A stretch of 64,000 nt of DNA from the NCBI RefSeq assembly GCF_019711495.1, contig NZ_JAIGNM010000002.1, forward strand, positions 124,001 to 188,000. The letters run 5' to 3'. Position 1 is the first letter of the stretch; each line of letters opens with the position of its first letter. This document shows positions 10,214 through 19,122 of this stretch, in pieces. The DNA comes from Qipengyuania xiamenensis (GTDB taxonomy: Bacteria; Pseudomonadota; Alphaproteobacteria; Sphingomonadales; Sphingomonadaceae). Position numbers and translations under genes: made by a program. The notes beneath the pieces were generated by a model, which saw nothing but the letters and a program-made list of their open reading frames with translations, made no database searches and was not told the origin of the DNA.

Positions 10214-10978
10214 ATGGCAACGCAGATGAAGCCCAAGTTCGAATGCAGCGAAGAAGAGTGGAAGGTCCGTCAGGATCTGGCCGCCTGCTATCGCATCTTC
10301 GATCACCTCGGCTGGGGCGAAAGCATCTACAACCACATCTCCGTGGCAGTGCCGGGCGAAAAGGACACATTTCTCATCAACCCCTTCGGGCTTCTCTATG
10401 ACGAAGTGACCGCATCGAACCTCGTCAAGATCGATGTCGAGGGCAACAATGTCGGCCAGTCGCAATACATGGTGAACAAGGCTGGCTTCACCCAGCATGC
10501 GCACTTCCACAAGCATCTCGGCGAGCGTGCGACCGCAATCTGTCACGTGCACACCACGGCCACCATGGCGGTGTGCAGCCACAAGGACGGGCTGGTTCCG
10601 ACCAATTTCTATGCCTGCAATTTCCAGGGCCAGATCGGCTATCACGACTTTGAAGGCGTCACGGTGCGCCCCGAAGAGGGCGAACGGCTGGTCGAGAATC
10701 TCGGCAACCATTCGATCCTCATGCTGCGCAATCATGGTCCGGTGGTGATGGACAAGACCATTCCGGGCATGTTCCTCAAGATGTGGGCATTGCAGCGCGC
10801 CTGCGAAATCCAGGTCGCCACGCTCAGCCAGGGCGAGGCGAACATCGTGCCGCAGGAAGTGGTCGATGTGCACCAGCGCGACCTTCACGTCGTGGGCGAC
10901 CAGGGCGGGGCAGGCATCTTCGATTTCGAGGCTTGGAAGCGTCGCGTGTCGAAGATCGACGACAGCTGGATGTCGTAA
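10214..10978 (+). CDS. class II aldolase/adducin family protein
   Basis: 254 aa. Class II aldolase fold with likely Zn-binding histidines in CHVHTTATM and LRNHGPVVMDK. The family includes fuculose- and rhamnulose-phosphate aldolases as well as many proteins of unknown substrate in alphaproteobacteria. I chose ATG at 10214, preceded by AAGGAG; the frame opens 30 bp earlier. It is divergent from the MATE gene and 41 bp upstream of a [2Fe-2S] protein on the same strand. Confidence 0.85.
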   Translation: MATQMKPKFECSEEEWKVRQDLAACYRIFDHLGWGESIYNHISVAVPGEKDTFLINPFGLLYDEVTASNLVKIDVEGNNVGQSQYMVNKAGFTQHAHFHKHLGERATAICHVHTTATMAVCSHKDGLVPTNFYACNFQGQIGYHDFEGVTVRPEEGERLVENLGNHSILMLRNHGPVVMDKTIPGMFLKMWALQRACEIQVATLSQGEANIVPQEVVDVHQRDLHVVGDQGGAGIFDFEAWKRRVSKIDDSWMS

Positions 10979-11019
10979 GGCCTCTCGACTTTCCAGCCGA
11001 TTGAAGCGAAAGCACCGCC

Positions 11020-11577
11020 ATGTCCCGCATGACGGTCAACGAACGTCCCATCGAATTCCTGATGGACCCGGAAACGCCCCTTCTGTGGGCGCTGCGCGAT
11101 GCTGCCAACCTTACCGGCACCAAGTTCGGCTGCGGCGAGGGTGATTGCGGCTCGTGCATCGTGCATATCGACGGCGAACCCCTTCGCAGCTGCCTCGTCA
11201 CGATCGCCGAGGCCGAAGGGCGGTTCATCACGACCATCGAGGGACTGTCGGGCGACCGGACACATCCCGTGCAGCAGGCCATGGTCGCCGAACAGGCGAT
11301 CCAGTGCGGGTTCTGTACGCCCGGTATCGTGATGGCAGCTGCCGCGCTGATCGACCGCAATCCCGGTGCAAGCGAGGCGGAAATCAAGGCAGCGATCCCC
11401 AATATCTGTCGCTGCGGAGTCTATCCGCGGCTGGTGCGGGCCATCCAGCGTGCAGGCCGCGTCGCTCGCCGTCAGGAACGCATAAGCGCAGCACCTGCGC
11501 CGGGTATCAGCGCCGAGGATGCCGCACAGGACGTCCCGGCACTGAGCGCTCCCGAAGAAGCGCCCGAACGCGAATAG
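11020..11577 (+). CDS. [2Fe-2S]-binding subunit of xanthine/aldehyde/CO dehydrogenase type
   Basis: 185 aa. It has the two Fe-S motifs of CoxS-type subunits: CGEGDCGSC with a later Cys (plant-type ferredoxin site) and CGFCTPG with CRCG (second cluster). In known enzymes it passes electrons from a molybdopterin subunit to an FAD subunit. Neither partner is encoded here: the next gene is a TonB receptor on the other strand. The last 35 or so residues are Pro/Ala/Glu-rich and extend beyond the usual family end. Confidence 0.88.
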   Translation: MSRMTVNERPIEFLMDPETPLLWALRDAANLTGTKFGCGEGDCGSCIVHIDGEPLRSCLVTIAEAEGRFITTIEGLSGDRTHPVQQAMVAEQAIQCGFCTPGIVMAAAALIDRNPGASEAEIKAAIPNICRCGVYPRLVRAIQRAGRVARRQERISAAPAPGISAEDAAQDVPALSAPEEAPERE

Positions 11578-11588
11578 CCCCAAACGCA

Positions 11589-11616
11589 AAACGGCGACCC
11601 TTTTGGGCCGCCGTTT
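11589..11616. terminator. bidirectional terminator-like hairpin
   Basis: AAACGGCG (11589-11596) pairs with CGCCGTTT (11609-11616). Inside, CCC pairs with GGG around a TTTT loop, with one A/C mismatch. It lies between the convergent [2Fe-2S] gene and the TonB receptor gene and could serve both. Confidence 0.7.
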
Positions 11617-11640
11617 CGTTTATCGGGTCCGCTGCGCGGA

Positions 11641-13731
11641 TCAGATCTCGAAGCGCACTCCGATGCGGGCGGTGAAGGGATCGCCCGGCTGGATGTTGTT
11701 GTCGCCATGCGCGCTCGGGTAATAATTCTCGTCGAGCAGGTTCTCGATGTTGAGCTGGATGCTCAGCTGTTCGCTCACCGTGTAGTAGGCGGCTGCATCG
11801 ACGCGCCAATAGCTCGGCAGGACGACATCGTTCGAGAAGCTGGCGAACTGTTCGGACTGGTGGATTACACCCAGACCGAAGCCCAGCTGTTCCGACAGGT
11901 CGAAGCGGTTCCATGCGCTGATCGAATGACGCGGCAGCTGCTGCAGGCGCTGGCCGGCGGCACCGAAGGCGTTGTCGTTGAGGAGCTCGCCGTCGAGATA
12001 GGTGTAGCCGAGATTGGCCTTCCAGAAATCTGCGACTTCGCCGACTGCGCCGAGTTCGAAGCCTTCCGCACGGCTTTCGCCGGCAAGCACGGTCAGCGTC
12101 GGATCGGTCGGGTCGACTGCGCGGATGTTGGTGCGTTCGAGGCGGAAGATCGCCGCGGTCACGAGTACCTTGTCGAGCGGGGCCCACTTGGCGCCGATCT
12201 CGTAATTGGTGAACTTCTCCGGCTCGAACTGGCTGCGGTCGGGCGAGAGGACGAGGAACTGGTCGCCCGCCTGCGGCAGGAAGCTTTCCGCATAGCTGGC
12301 ATAGATCGAGAGGTCGGGGGTCGGCTTCACGATCAGGCCGGCACGCGGGCTGAACTGTTCGTCGACCCGGTCACCCGCGACGCCGCCGATCAGGTCGAGC
12401 GTCTCGAGGTCGAAGCGATCCCAGCGCAGGCCGCCGACCAACTCGATGAATTCGCCGATCTGGAGCTGTTCCTGGGCATAGAAGGACAGGGTCTTGAGCT
12501 GGCTGTCACGCGAACGCGAGGTCGGATTGAGCGAAAACGCCGGAACGAAGATGACGTCTTCGAGAGCGGTTTCATTGGTCGTGTCGAAGCTGACGGTCTG
12601 GCGCGCGTTCTGCGTGTCCTGGCTGCTGGCCTCGACACCGAAGAGAAAGGTCGATTCCAGATCGCCGCTCTCGGCCTGCCAGATGGCATTGGCCTGGCCG
12701 ATCCAGTTGGTACGCTCGGTCGTATCGCGATAGCCGCCCAGCGAAACGGTCGTGCCGTCGGTGCCGCCCGGAACGATGTTCTGGTAGGCCTTGTCGTAAT
12801 CGGCGAACTGGAGGCTGGCATTGGCCGAAAGACCGCCGTTGAAGTCATGCTCGAGGCGAACGCGGCCGATGTGCACTTCGGCTTCGGAGAAGTTGAAATC
12901 GCGGTCGCCGAAGAAGGTGCTGTCGTAGCCGGTCAGCGGGCCACCATCGAGCGAGGGCACGCCGCGGTCGGTCACGCGCTCGTCATTGTCGTAGGTGTAG
13001 CTGGCGATCAGCGTGGTGTCAGGGCCGAGCGCTGCGGTCAGCGTGGGCGAGATGCCGATGAAGCGACCATCGTAGAAGTCGCGGTCGTTGTTGAATTCCT
13101 CATAGGTCGTGTTGAGGCGCAGCGCGAGATTGTCGGTCACCGGCTGGTTCAGGTCGGCGAGCAGTGCGAATGCACCGAAGCTGTCGACCGAGGCTTCGCC
13201 GCCGACAAATGCATCGGTCAGGTCTGCGCGTTTTGCAACACGGTTGATCGCGCCGCCACCCGCGCCGCGGCCGAAGATCAGGGCGTTGGCACCCTTGAGC
13301 ACTTCGACACGCTCGATGTTGTAGAGCGAGCGATAGTACTGCGCATCGTCGCGCAGGCCGTCGATATAGAAGTCGGCCGTGGTTTCCTGGCCGCGGATGA
13401 AGACCTCGTCGCGGTGGCCTTCGCCCGATTCCATGCTGACACCCGGGACGTAGCGCAGGGCGTCATTGAGCTGGCGGATCGACTGGTCTTCGAGCTGGTC
13501 TTCGGTGATGAAGCTGACGGCCTGGGGGACATCGATCAGCGGGGTCGGGGTCTTCGTCGCAGTCGAGCCGTCTTCATTGTCGTAGCCGTCAGCGCGCTCG
13601 CCCGTCACCACGATATCGGTAGGGAGGTAGTCTCTCTCCGGCTGTGCATCAGCGGTGAGCGTCGAAGCCGCTGCGGGGGCGGCGAGGGCAGTTCCGGAAA
13701 GCAGAATTGCGAGAGTGGCGAAGGGCCTCAT
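11641..13731 (-). CDS. TonB-dependent siderophore receptor
   Basis: 696 aa outer-membrane receptor for ferric siderophores. A signal peptide (about 1-22, ending APAAA) is followed by a plug domain (about 60-180; DVPQAVSFITEDQL, LRYVPGV, VFIRGQ, KGANALIFGRGAGGG) and a 22-strand barrel. A Fur-like box overlaps the promoter region 17-35 bp upstream of the ATG, so it is likely induced under iron starvation. No siderophore synthesis or inner-membrane transporter genes lie next to it. The ligand is unknown; ferrichrome- and catecholate-type receptors look alike at this level. Confidence 0.93.
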   Translation of the reverse strand: MRPFATLAILLSGTALAAPAAASTLTADAQPERDYLPTDIVVTGERADGYDNEDGSTATKTPTPLIDVPQAVSFITEDQLEDQSIRQLNDALRYVPGVSMESGEGHRDEVFIRGQETTADFYIDGLRDDAQYYRSLYNIERVEVLKGANALIFGRGAGGGAINRVAKRADLTDAFVGGEASVDSFGAFALLADLNQPVTDNLALRLNTTYEEFNNDRDFYDGRFIGISPTLTAALGPDTTLIASYTYDNDERVTDRGVPSLDGGPLTGYDSTFFGDRDFNFSEAEVHIGRVRLEHDFNGGLSANASLQFADYDKAYQNIVPGGTDGTTVSLGGYRDTTERTNWIGQANAIWQAESGDLESTFLFGVEASSQDTQNARQTVSFDTTNETALEDVIFVPAFSLNPTSRSRDSQLKTLSFYAQEQLQIGEFIELVGGLRWDRFDLETLDLIGGVAGDRVDEQFSPRAGLIVKPTPDLSIYASYAESFLPQAGDQFLVLSPDRSQFEPEKFTNYEIGAKWAPLDKVLVTAAIFRLERTNIRAVDPTDPTLTVLAGESRAEGFELGAVGEVADFWKANLGYTYLDGELLNDNAFGAAGQRLQQLPRHSISAWNRFDLSEQLGFGLGVIHQSEQFASFSNDVVLPSYWRVDAAAYYTVSEQLSIQLNIENLLDENYYPSAHGDNNIQPGDPFTARIGVRFEI

Positions 13732-13747
13732 ACGAATCTTTCTTATT

Positions 13748-13766
13748 GAGAATGATTATCAATTGC
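13748..13766 (-). promoter_or_regulatory. Fur box upstream of siderophore receptor
   Basis: The 19-mer GAGAATGATTATCAATTGC matches the classical Fur consensus at 14 of 19 positions by my count. It lies 17-35 bp upstream of the receptor ATG, where a bound repressor would block transcription. Confidence 0.7.
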
Positions 13767-13774
13767 TGACCCCC

Positions 13775-13801
13775 TGCTATTGAGACCTATTCGCAATAGC
13801 A
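13775..13801. repeat. 8-bp inverted repeat next to the Fur box
   Basis: TGCTATTG (13775-13782) and CAATAGCA (13794-13801) are exact inverted repeats separated by 11 bp. They lie between the Fur box and arsC. This could be a second operator or an extended Fur site (AT-rich half-sites), or chance. Confidence 0.4.
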
Positions 13802-13895
13802 ACCCTCAATCGCGATTTTCGGGATGAAAAAATCGCAAGAGCCGCTTTCACTCATCGCAACACCCGATTAGACGCACCGGCAAAGGAGACATCGA

Positions 13896-14240
13896 ATGAA
13901 GGCCACCATCTGGCACAACCCGAAGTGCGGCACGTCTCGCAAGACGCTCGCCATTCTCGAGAACCTGTCGAAGGTCGAAGTCGAGGTGATCGAATATCTC
14001 AAGGATCCGCCGAGTGCGGAGAAGCTCTCGCAGCTCTACAAGGACGCGGGCATCACGCCCAACGAAGGCCTTCGTATCCGCGGAACCGACGCTGCCGAGC
14101 GCGGCCTGCCCGATGCCGATGCGCAGACCGTGCTCGATGCCATGGCCTCCGATCCGATCCTGATCGAAAGGCCCCTGGTCGAAACCGACAAGGGCGTCCG
14201 CCTTTGCCGACCGCAGGATACGGTCCTGGAAATCCTCTAA
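13896..14240 (+). CDS. arsC: ArsC-family arsenate reductase (glutaredoxin type)
   Basis: 114 aa. Reduces arsenate to arsenite with glutaredoxin, or is a close YffB/Spx-type relative. The catalytic Cys11 is in HNPKCGTSRK. A conserved GLRIRGTDA stretch and DPILIERPLV, with the arginine typical of arsenate reductases, follow. AAGGAGA precedes the ATG. There is no arsenite pump or arsR nearby, so a housekeeping thiol role is possible. Its TAA overlaps the stop of the convergent MFS gene. Confidence 0.85.
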   Translation: MKATIWHNPKCGTSRKTLAILENLSKVEVEVIEYLKDPPSAEKLSQLYKDAGITPNEGLRIRGTDAAERGLPDADAQTVLDAMASDPILIERPLVETDKGVRLCRPQDTVLEIL

Positions 14241-15592
14241 CGCTTGTCGCGGGTAAGCTTCTTGTCCGCTTGCAAGGCCAGCCAGCCATAACCGAATACA
14301 GCGAGGCAGAGCGCCACGATAAGGCCGAAGCCGAGCCAGTCGGAGTGGTTATATAGCCAGACACCGAGCGCCGGGGCGTAGATGAAGCTCGCCCCGGCCA
14401 CCGATGCGGTGATGCCTGAGGCCTGACCTTGCTCCGCGCGGGTTACGGCCAGAGAGGTGCCCGCCGTGCTTCCCGGGCGGAACAGTCCGAACCCCAGTGA
14501 CGCAATGGCGTAGGCCAGCGCGATCGCGTGCAGATCGTCCGCAACGCCGAGATAAAGCACGCCAATTGCGGCGATCACGATCCCCGAAAGTGTTGCTGCC
14601 CGCGGACCCAGATCGAGTCGCGGTATCAGCCCCCACTGCGCCAGCAGGGTGGCGATCGCTCCGCACATCAGGACGAGCCCGATCGGCCCGGTACCTTCGG
14701 CGGGTGTCGCGCGAAGCCCGAGCCGGTCCAGCACGAGGAAGCCGATGATGCCGAGCACCATCGCCTGTGCGTGCCCGCCCAGCAGGCCGACAGTCACCCA
14801 TGGCCGCAGGCGCGGTTCGAACCAGCGCAGCTTGTGCGGCTCTACCGCCTCTTCGTCCTCGTCCTCTTCATCGCGTTCGTGTGAAGATGTCGAACCGCCC
14901 GCATAGGGCGCGTCATAGGTCTGTCCGCGTGCGGGAAACTGCGGCTCGTCGTTCGGCAGCCTGAGGCGCAGCGTGACAAGTGTCGCGAGGCCGATCAGTG
15001 CAAAGATGATGAAGGGTCCGGTCAGTCCGACAAAGGGCAGGACCATCAGCGGTGCCAATGCAGGACCGATGACCGTGCCGAGGCCGAAACTCGACGCAAT
15101 CAGTGAAAGCGCCTGCGTGCGTTCCGAGCGCGGCGTGCGGCTGGCGACATAGGCCTGCACTGCCGGCGGTGCAGCGCTCCCGAAGCCGCCATAAAGGCTG
15201 CGGGCGATCGCAAAGGCGATCAGCGCAGCCGTACCGCCAAGGACACCGACGAGGCCCAGCCACAGCGCGAGGCCGCAAAGCGCCATCGACGTGATGAAAC
15301 CGATCATGCCAAGCGCCATCATGGCCTTGCGTCCGCGACGGTCGGATCGCTCCGCCCAAAGCGGTGCGCAGATCACCCACAACAATGCCGACCAGCTATA
15401 GGCAAGGCTGATCCACACGTCGTCGATTTCGAGGGCAGTGCCGATCGAGGGCATGACCGACTGCATCGCTGTATTGCCGGCCGCAGTGGTCAACATGACT
15501 GCAAACAGGAGCGCCATGCGCCCGCGCGGGATCGCCTTGCGCGGGGGCGCAGGCGGCGCTTCGGTCAAGACTGCTGGATCACGCTCCGACAT
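14237..15592 (-). CDS. MFS transporter
   Basis: 451 aa with about 12 membrane helices. The loop after helix 2 has the family pattern (WAERSDRRGRKAMMALG). A charged cytoplasmic loop rich in Glu/Asp (about 215-235) separates the halves. It resembles drug/metabolite exporters of the TetA-like group. I chose ATG at 15592; a TTG at 15628 would add 12 residues. It is divergent from a methyltransferase gene, and a perfect 14-bp palindrome lies 94 bp from its start. The substrate is unknown. Confidence 0.88.
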   Translation of the reverse strand: MSERDPAVLTEAPPAPPRKAIPRGRMALLFAVMLTTAAGNTAMQSVMPSIGTALEIDDVWISLAYSWSALLWVICAPLWAERSDRRGRKAMMALGMIGFITSMALCGLALWLGLVGVLGGTAALIAFAIARSLYGGFGSAAPPAVQAYVASRTPRSERTQALSLIASSFGLGTVIGPALAPLMVLPFVGLTGPFIIFALIGLATLVTLRLRLPNDEPQFPARGQTYDAPYAGGSTSSHERDEEDEDEEAVEPHKLRWFEPRLRPWVTVGLLGGHAQAMVLGIIGFLVLDRLGLRATPAEGTGPIGLVLMCGAIATLLAQWGLIPRLDLGPRAATLSGIVIAAIGVLYLGVADDLHAIALAYAIASLGFGLFRPGSTAGTSLAVTRAEQGQASGITASVAGASFIYAPALGVWLYNHSDWLGFGLIVALCLAVFGYGWLALQADKKLTRDKR

Positions 15593-15685
15593 GATGCCTG
15601 CGCTAGTCCTGCTCGCACGTGCTTGCAATGGGCTGGTGGGGCTGTCAGACCTTGCTGCCTGTCTTGGGTCGCACGAGGTAAGAGA

Positions 15686-15699
15686 TTTGACCGGTCAAA
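15686..15699. promoter_or_regulatory. perfect 14-bp palindrome, probable repressor operator
   Basis: TTTGACCGGTCAAA is identical to its reverse complement. It lies in the divergent region between the MFS exporter and the methyltransferase and overlaps the most likely start codon of the latter. Symmetric TTGAC...GTCAA sites are typical of TetR-family operators. Regulator unknown. Confidence 0.5.
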
Positions 15700-16322
15700 A
15701 CGGTATTGGCGCCATCGAACGCCGCAGTTTGAAGCAGAAGGCCGCTCGCCTGTTCGGGCAGTGGGGCGTATTCTTCAAGGGCTTCCTGGAAGAGCCGCGC
15801 ATGGTCGGATCGATCATTCCGTCCTCGCGCTTCACCATCCGCAAGATGCTTGGCCGCGTGAAGTGGGACGAGTGCAAGGTGTTCCTCGAATACGGGCCCG
15901 GTGTCGGGACGTTCTGCCAGGAAGTCCTCGACCGGCTGCCCCGCGATGGCCAGCTGATCGTGATCGACACCAACCCGCTCTATATCGACTATCTCACCAA
16001 GCATTTCCGCGACAGCCGCTTCAGCGCGGTTCACGGCTCGGCTGCCGACGTCGAGGAAATCGTCAAGGCGCATGGTCACGACCATGCCGATTACGTGCTG
16101 TCCGGCCTGCCCTTCTCGACCCTGCCGGATGGCGTGGGACCTGCAATCGCTGCGGCAACCTACCGCGTGATCCGGCCGGGCGGCGCATTCCTCGTCTATC
16201 AGTTTTCCGCCAAGGCGCGCGACTATATGGCGCGCCATTTCGAGCGGATCGAGAGCGGTTTCGAAGCGCTCAACATCCTGCCGTGCCAGCTGTTCTGGGG
16301 CTGGAAAGAACCGAAGGACTGA
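15687..16322 (+). CDS. SAM-dependent methyltransferase, phospholipid N-methyltransferase-like
   Basis: About 211 aa. SAM-binding motif I is LEYGPGVGTFCQEVL, motif post-I is LIVIDTNPLY, and a later PGGAFLVYQFS follows. The N-terminal part (FLEEPRMVGSIIPSS) is typical of the PmtA-like/rRNA-dimethylase-like group that methylates phosphatidylethanolamine. The start is uncertain: no ATG is available in frame in this region. TTG at 15687 has GAGG 8 nt upstream, but it lies inside the palindrome at 15686-15699. The open frame extends back to 15438, which would cover the MFS start. Confidence 0.8.
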   Translation: MTGQNGIGAIERRSLKQKAARLFGQWGVFFKGFLEEPRMVGSIIPSSRFTIRKMLGRVKWDECKVFLEYGPGVGTFCQEVLDRLPRDGQLIVIDTNPLYIDYLTKHFRDSRFSAVHGSAADVEEIVKAHGHDHADYVLSGLPFSTLPDGVGPAIAAATYRVIRPGGAFLVYQFSAKARDYMARHFERIESGFEALNILPCQLFWGWKEPKD

Positions 16323-16325
16323 CCC

Positions 16326-17144
16326 TCAGGCTTTCGGCGCGCCGGTTTTCTGAAGCCGTACCAGCTGCATGTGGATCGCAGCCAAAAGGCAGACGATCAG
16401 CATGATGAAGAAGGCGTTCACCGCCGAGGATACGATCGTGGTCCCGAACAGCATGATCTCGGGCCCTGCGAGCGCGAAGATGAAGTTCACGATCAGCGAG
16501 AACACGGTCGACGCGATGATGAAGGCGACGAAGATCAGCGCATAGAAAGCGAAGAGGCGGAGGCTGTTGCCCTTCGTCAGCTTCCACGATCCGCCGAGCG
16601 CATTGATGGGGTTGCGAACCCCGTCGATCGCAATGATCGGCGATGTCATCGAGAGCTTGGTCAGGATGTAGATGAAGGCCACGAAAGCCGCGATTACGCC
16701 GAGAAACGCGCCGACGCTGAAGCCGATCGCGAGAGGTATGCCGATCAACAGGGTCGACACGAAAACGAGCAGCAGGCTCTGCAGGAGCTGTGCGATGAAA
16801 TAGGAGGGGAAGGATACTGCGCCGGTCGTGATCGCATCGGCCACGGTCGGTTTGTCGCGATGTCGCAGCAGGGCAAGCATGGCCAGCAGGCCGATGCCCT
16901 GGACAATGGCAACGATGAGGAACACCCACCAGTAGTTCGTGTAGACCGCCATCACGGCATCGAACATCGCGTCGGAGCCCGGATCGGCCTGCATCTGGCC
17001 GAGTTCTGCGATCTCGGGGACGAACAGCATTAGGGCTGCATAGGGCACGAAGAAGAATACGCCCGCCAGGACGACCAGCAGCGCAAAATTGTCGCGCAGC
17101 AGCCGCGATGTGTCTTTCCATGCCGTGTCGAGATCGAATTTCAT
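16326..17144 (-). CDS. polytopic membrane protein, glycerophosphodiester-phosphodiesterase membrane-domain-like
   Basis: 272 aa with about six hydrophobic segments. The pattern (short N-terminal helix [17 protein letters not shown], then paired helices) resembles the YciC/GlpQ membrane-anchor families of unknown function. I chose ATG at 17144 with AAGGGA upstream; the open frame continues into the opposite-strand lipB gene but has no support there. Divergent from lipB, convergent with the methyltransferase (3 bp apart). Function unknown. Confidence 0.75.
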   Translation of the reverse strand: MKFDLDTAWKDTSRLLRDNFALLVVLAGVFFFVPYAALMLFVPEIAELGQMQADPGSDAMFDAVMAVYTNYWWVFLIVAIVQGIGLLAMLALLRHRDKPTVADAITTGAVSFPSYFIAQLLQSLLLVFVSTLLIGIPLAIGFSVGAFLGVIAAFVAFIYILTKLSMTSPIIAIDGVRNPINALGGSWKLTKGNSLRLFAFYALIFVAFIIASTVFSLIVNFIFALAGPEIMLFGTTIVSSAVNAFFIMLIVCLLAAIHMQLVRLQKTGAPKA

Positions 17145-17201
17145 GCCGCTTTCCCTTCTGCCCCCTTGATAAGCGCAGCTTTGATCGCCACGCAATCTTC
17201 G

Positions 17202-17873
17202 ATGACCCGGCAACTCCCCGAAAACATCGAATGGCGCACAGAAAGCGGGCAAGTGCCCTATCTCGATGCGCTGGCAGCGATGGAAGAGCGCAACCGGGCG
17301 ATCTCTGAAGATGGCGAGCGCGAACTGATCTGGTTGCTCGAGCACCCGCCGGTCTACACCGCGGGTACCAGCGCCGATGGCGCCGAGTTGCTCGATCCCC
17401 GCTTCGAGGTGGTCGAGGCCGGACGAGGCGGACGCTATACCTATCACGGGCCGGGCCAGCGCATCGGCTATGCCATGCTCGACCTGAAGGAACGCGGCCG
17501 CGATGTCCGCTGCTTCGTCCATTCGCTCGAGGGCTGGGTGATCGCCACTCTGGGCGATATCGGGGTCGAATGCTGGCGCAGCGAAGGTCGGATCGGCATC
17601 TGGACGCGCGACGTCGACGGGCGCGAGGCGAAGATCGGTGCGATCGGCGTGCGCGTGAGGCGATGGGTGACGATGCACGGTTTTTCCGTGAACCTGTCGC
17701 CCGACCTGTCCCATTTTGCCGGGATCGTGCCCTGCGGGATCGAGGAATTCGGGGTTACCAGTCTCGAAAAGCTCGGGATCACACTTGCGCCGCAGGAATT
17801 CGATGAGGCATTGAAGAACCGCGCGGGCGACTTCCTCGACGCGCTGGATAAGAAGGGTTGCGCATTGCCATGA
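17202..17873 (+). CDS. lipB: lipoyl(octanoyl) transferase LipB
   Basis: 223 aa. Transfers the octanoyl group from acyl carrier protein to lipoyl domains, the first step of lipoate assembly. Family residues are present: YTYHGPGQR, the catalytic Lys in [17 protein letters not shown] and the catalytic Cys in [10 protein letters not shown] chose ATG at 17202 ([11 protein letters not shown]), which gives the usual length. The stop overlaps the start of the following lipoprotein gene (ATGA). lipA is not in the window. Confidence 0.93.
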   Translation: MTRQLPENIEWRTESGQVPYLDALAAMEERNRAISEDGERELIWLLEHPPVYTAGTSADGAELLDPRFEVVEAGRGGRYTYHGPGQRIGYAMLDLKERGRDVRCFVHSLEGWVIATLGDIGVECWRSEGRIGIWTRDVDGREAKIGAIGVRVRRWVTMHGFSVNLSPDLSHFAGIVPCGIEEFGVTSLEKLGITLAPQEFDEALKNRAGDFLDALDKKGCALP

Positions 17874-18196
17874 AGCGTCTCGTGAGTGTTCTGGCCGTAT
17901 CGCTGGTGCTGGCTTCCTGCGGCAAGGACGCCGCCGAGGTAGAGGAGCGCAATGCCGACAGCACCGCCCGCGGCGAAGTGCTGGGCGGAACGATCAGCGA
18001 CGACATGCTCCCGCTCGACACGGTGCAATCGCAATCGCCCCCGCGAGCAGGTCAGGATATCAGCGCTGGCGGCGAGGTAGACGAGACTTCGAGCAGCGAG
18101 CCGGATGCGCAGCCCGATCCGCAACCGCAGCCGGAACCCGAGCCTGTCGCCGAGCCGGTGTCCGATCCGGAACCCGAAACTGAAGCGTCAGACTAA
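17870..18196 (+). CDS. small lipoprotein, Pro/Glu/Asp-rich
   Basis: 108 aa. A lipobox (LASC, Cys17) follows a short hydrophobic signal. After that the protein is acidic and disordered, ending in a run of Pro/Glu/Asp repeats ([18 protein letters not shown]). It is translationally coupled to lipB by an ATGA overlap. It matches no family I recognise. Similar acidic tails occur in envelope-associated spacer proteins. Confidence 0.7.
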   Translation: MKRLVSVLAVSLVLASCGKDAAEVEERNADSTARGEVLGGTISDDMLPLDTVQSQSPPRAGQDISAGGEVDETSSSEPDAQPDPQPQPEPEPVAEPVSDPEPETEASD

Positions 18197-18206
18197 GGGG
18201 GCAGCC

Positions 18207-19076
18207 CTATCCGGTGAGCGCCTTGGCCTTGGCCAGTTCGGCCTGCCCGACATAGCGACCCCTGAAAGCGATGCGCTCGGCATCGGGGTTGAGTGCAAAC
18301 AGACCGACGATTTCGCGCGCTTCGGCGACCTCCTCCTGGCTGGGTCGGAACGCCATGTTGATGTCGGCCACCTGCGTATCGCTGATCGCGAGCATCCCTG
18401 TAAAACCGTCTGCCGCTGCCGCTTCTGCGGCGCGTTTCATGCCTTCCGGTTCCCGCAGGTTGCGGAATGGCGCTTCCAGCGCGTCGAGGCCCTGTGCATG
18501 GGCCGCCAGCAGGACCTGCGCCCGAACATGGGCGAGCGCATCGGTCCACAATCCGCCGGGGCCGCGCATCCGGCGCGCGCCGAGTGAGCGGGCAAGCGAT
18601 GCTGAATCCCACAGGAGGCCGGAAACGCGTGCGTGCAACTCGTCCGCAAACTGGCTCAGGCGCAGTGCCGATGCGGCCGATCCGCCGACCTCGGGCACGA
18701 TCCGCGTAGATCCTGTTTTCAGGCCGACGCGGCCTTCGAGCTCGTACAGCGCCGCTGCAAGTTCCTTGACCTGTTCGGGGCCGTGGCATTCGGCCAGGAC
18801 GATCCCCTCGGGGGCCCCTTCGAGGGCGGCGGCGAGGTCCTGCCGCCACTCCATCCCGACCATCGGACCCACGCGGACCCAGCGGGCGAACTTGCGCGCA
18901 GCGACCAGCTGTTCGCGGTGTGACATCAGGAAATCGCGGGCAGCAAGACGGGTCTGCTGCTTGCGCTCTTCAGGGGCCGCCCGCGCCAGGTCGACAACAA
19001 CTACATGCGCACCGGCCGTCGAGGCCTGCGTGAGGGCCTTCTCCTTGTCGGCTGGTGCGAGCAACCACGAGCGCAT
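18207..19076 (-). CDS. HpcH/HpaI aldolase / citrate lyase beta-subunit family protein
   Basis: 289 aa TIM-barrel protein of the CitE-like group, which cleaves or forms acyl-CoA thioesters such as malyl-CoA or citramalyl-CoA. RSWLLAPADKEKA opens the fold, RVGPMVGMEW contains the conserved Arg, and a metal-binding Glu is in a GIVLAECHG-type segment. ATG at 19076 is preferred because the start motif is at the N-terminus; the frame opens 60 bp earlier. The gene shares a strand with the ene-reductase but lies downstream of it. The substrate is unknown. Confidence 0.82.
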   Translation of the reverse strand: MRSWLLAPADKEKALTQASTAGAHVVVVDLARAAPEERKQQTRLAARDFLMSHREQLVAARKFARWVRVGPMVGMEWRQDLAAALEGAPEGIVLAECHGPEQVKELAAALYELEGRVGLKTGSTRIVPEVGGSAASALRLSQFADELHARVSGLLWDSASLARSLGARRMRGPGGLWTDALAHVRAQVLLAAHAQGLDALEAPFRNLREPEGMKRAAEAAAADGFTGMLAISDTQVADINMAFRPSQEEVAEAREIVGLFALNPDAERIAFRGRYVGQAELAKAKALTG

Positions 19077-19122
19077 GCGAACGATTCTCCGGGCGGGTGT
19101 CCGACAGCGCCTTTCGCGCGAA

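Noticed and set aside
11707-13749. Open frame of 680 codons antisense to the siderophore receptor
   Set aside because: Same shadow effect; no recognisable domain, and the receptor frame is well supported.
15438-15686. N-terminal extension of the methyltransferase
   Set aside because: It would overlap the start of the divergent MFS gene and shows no conserved sequence.
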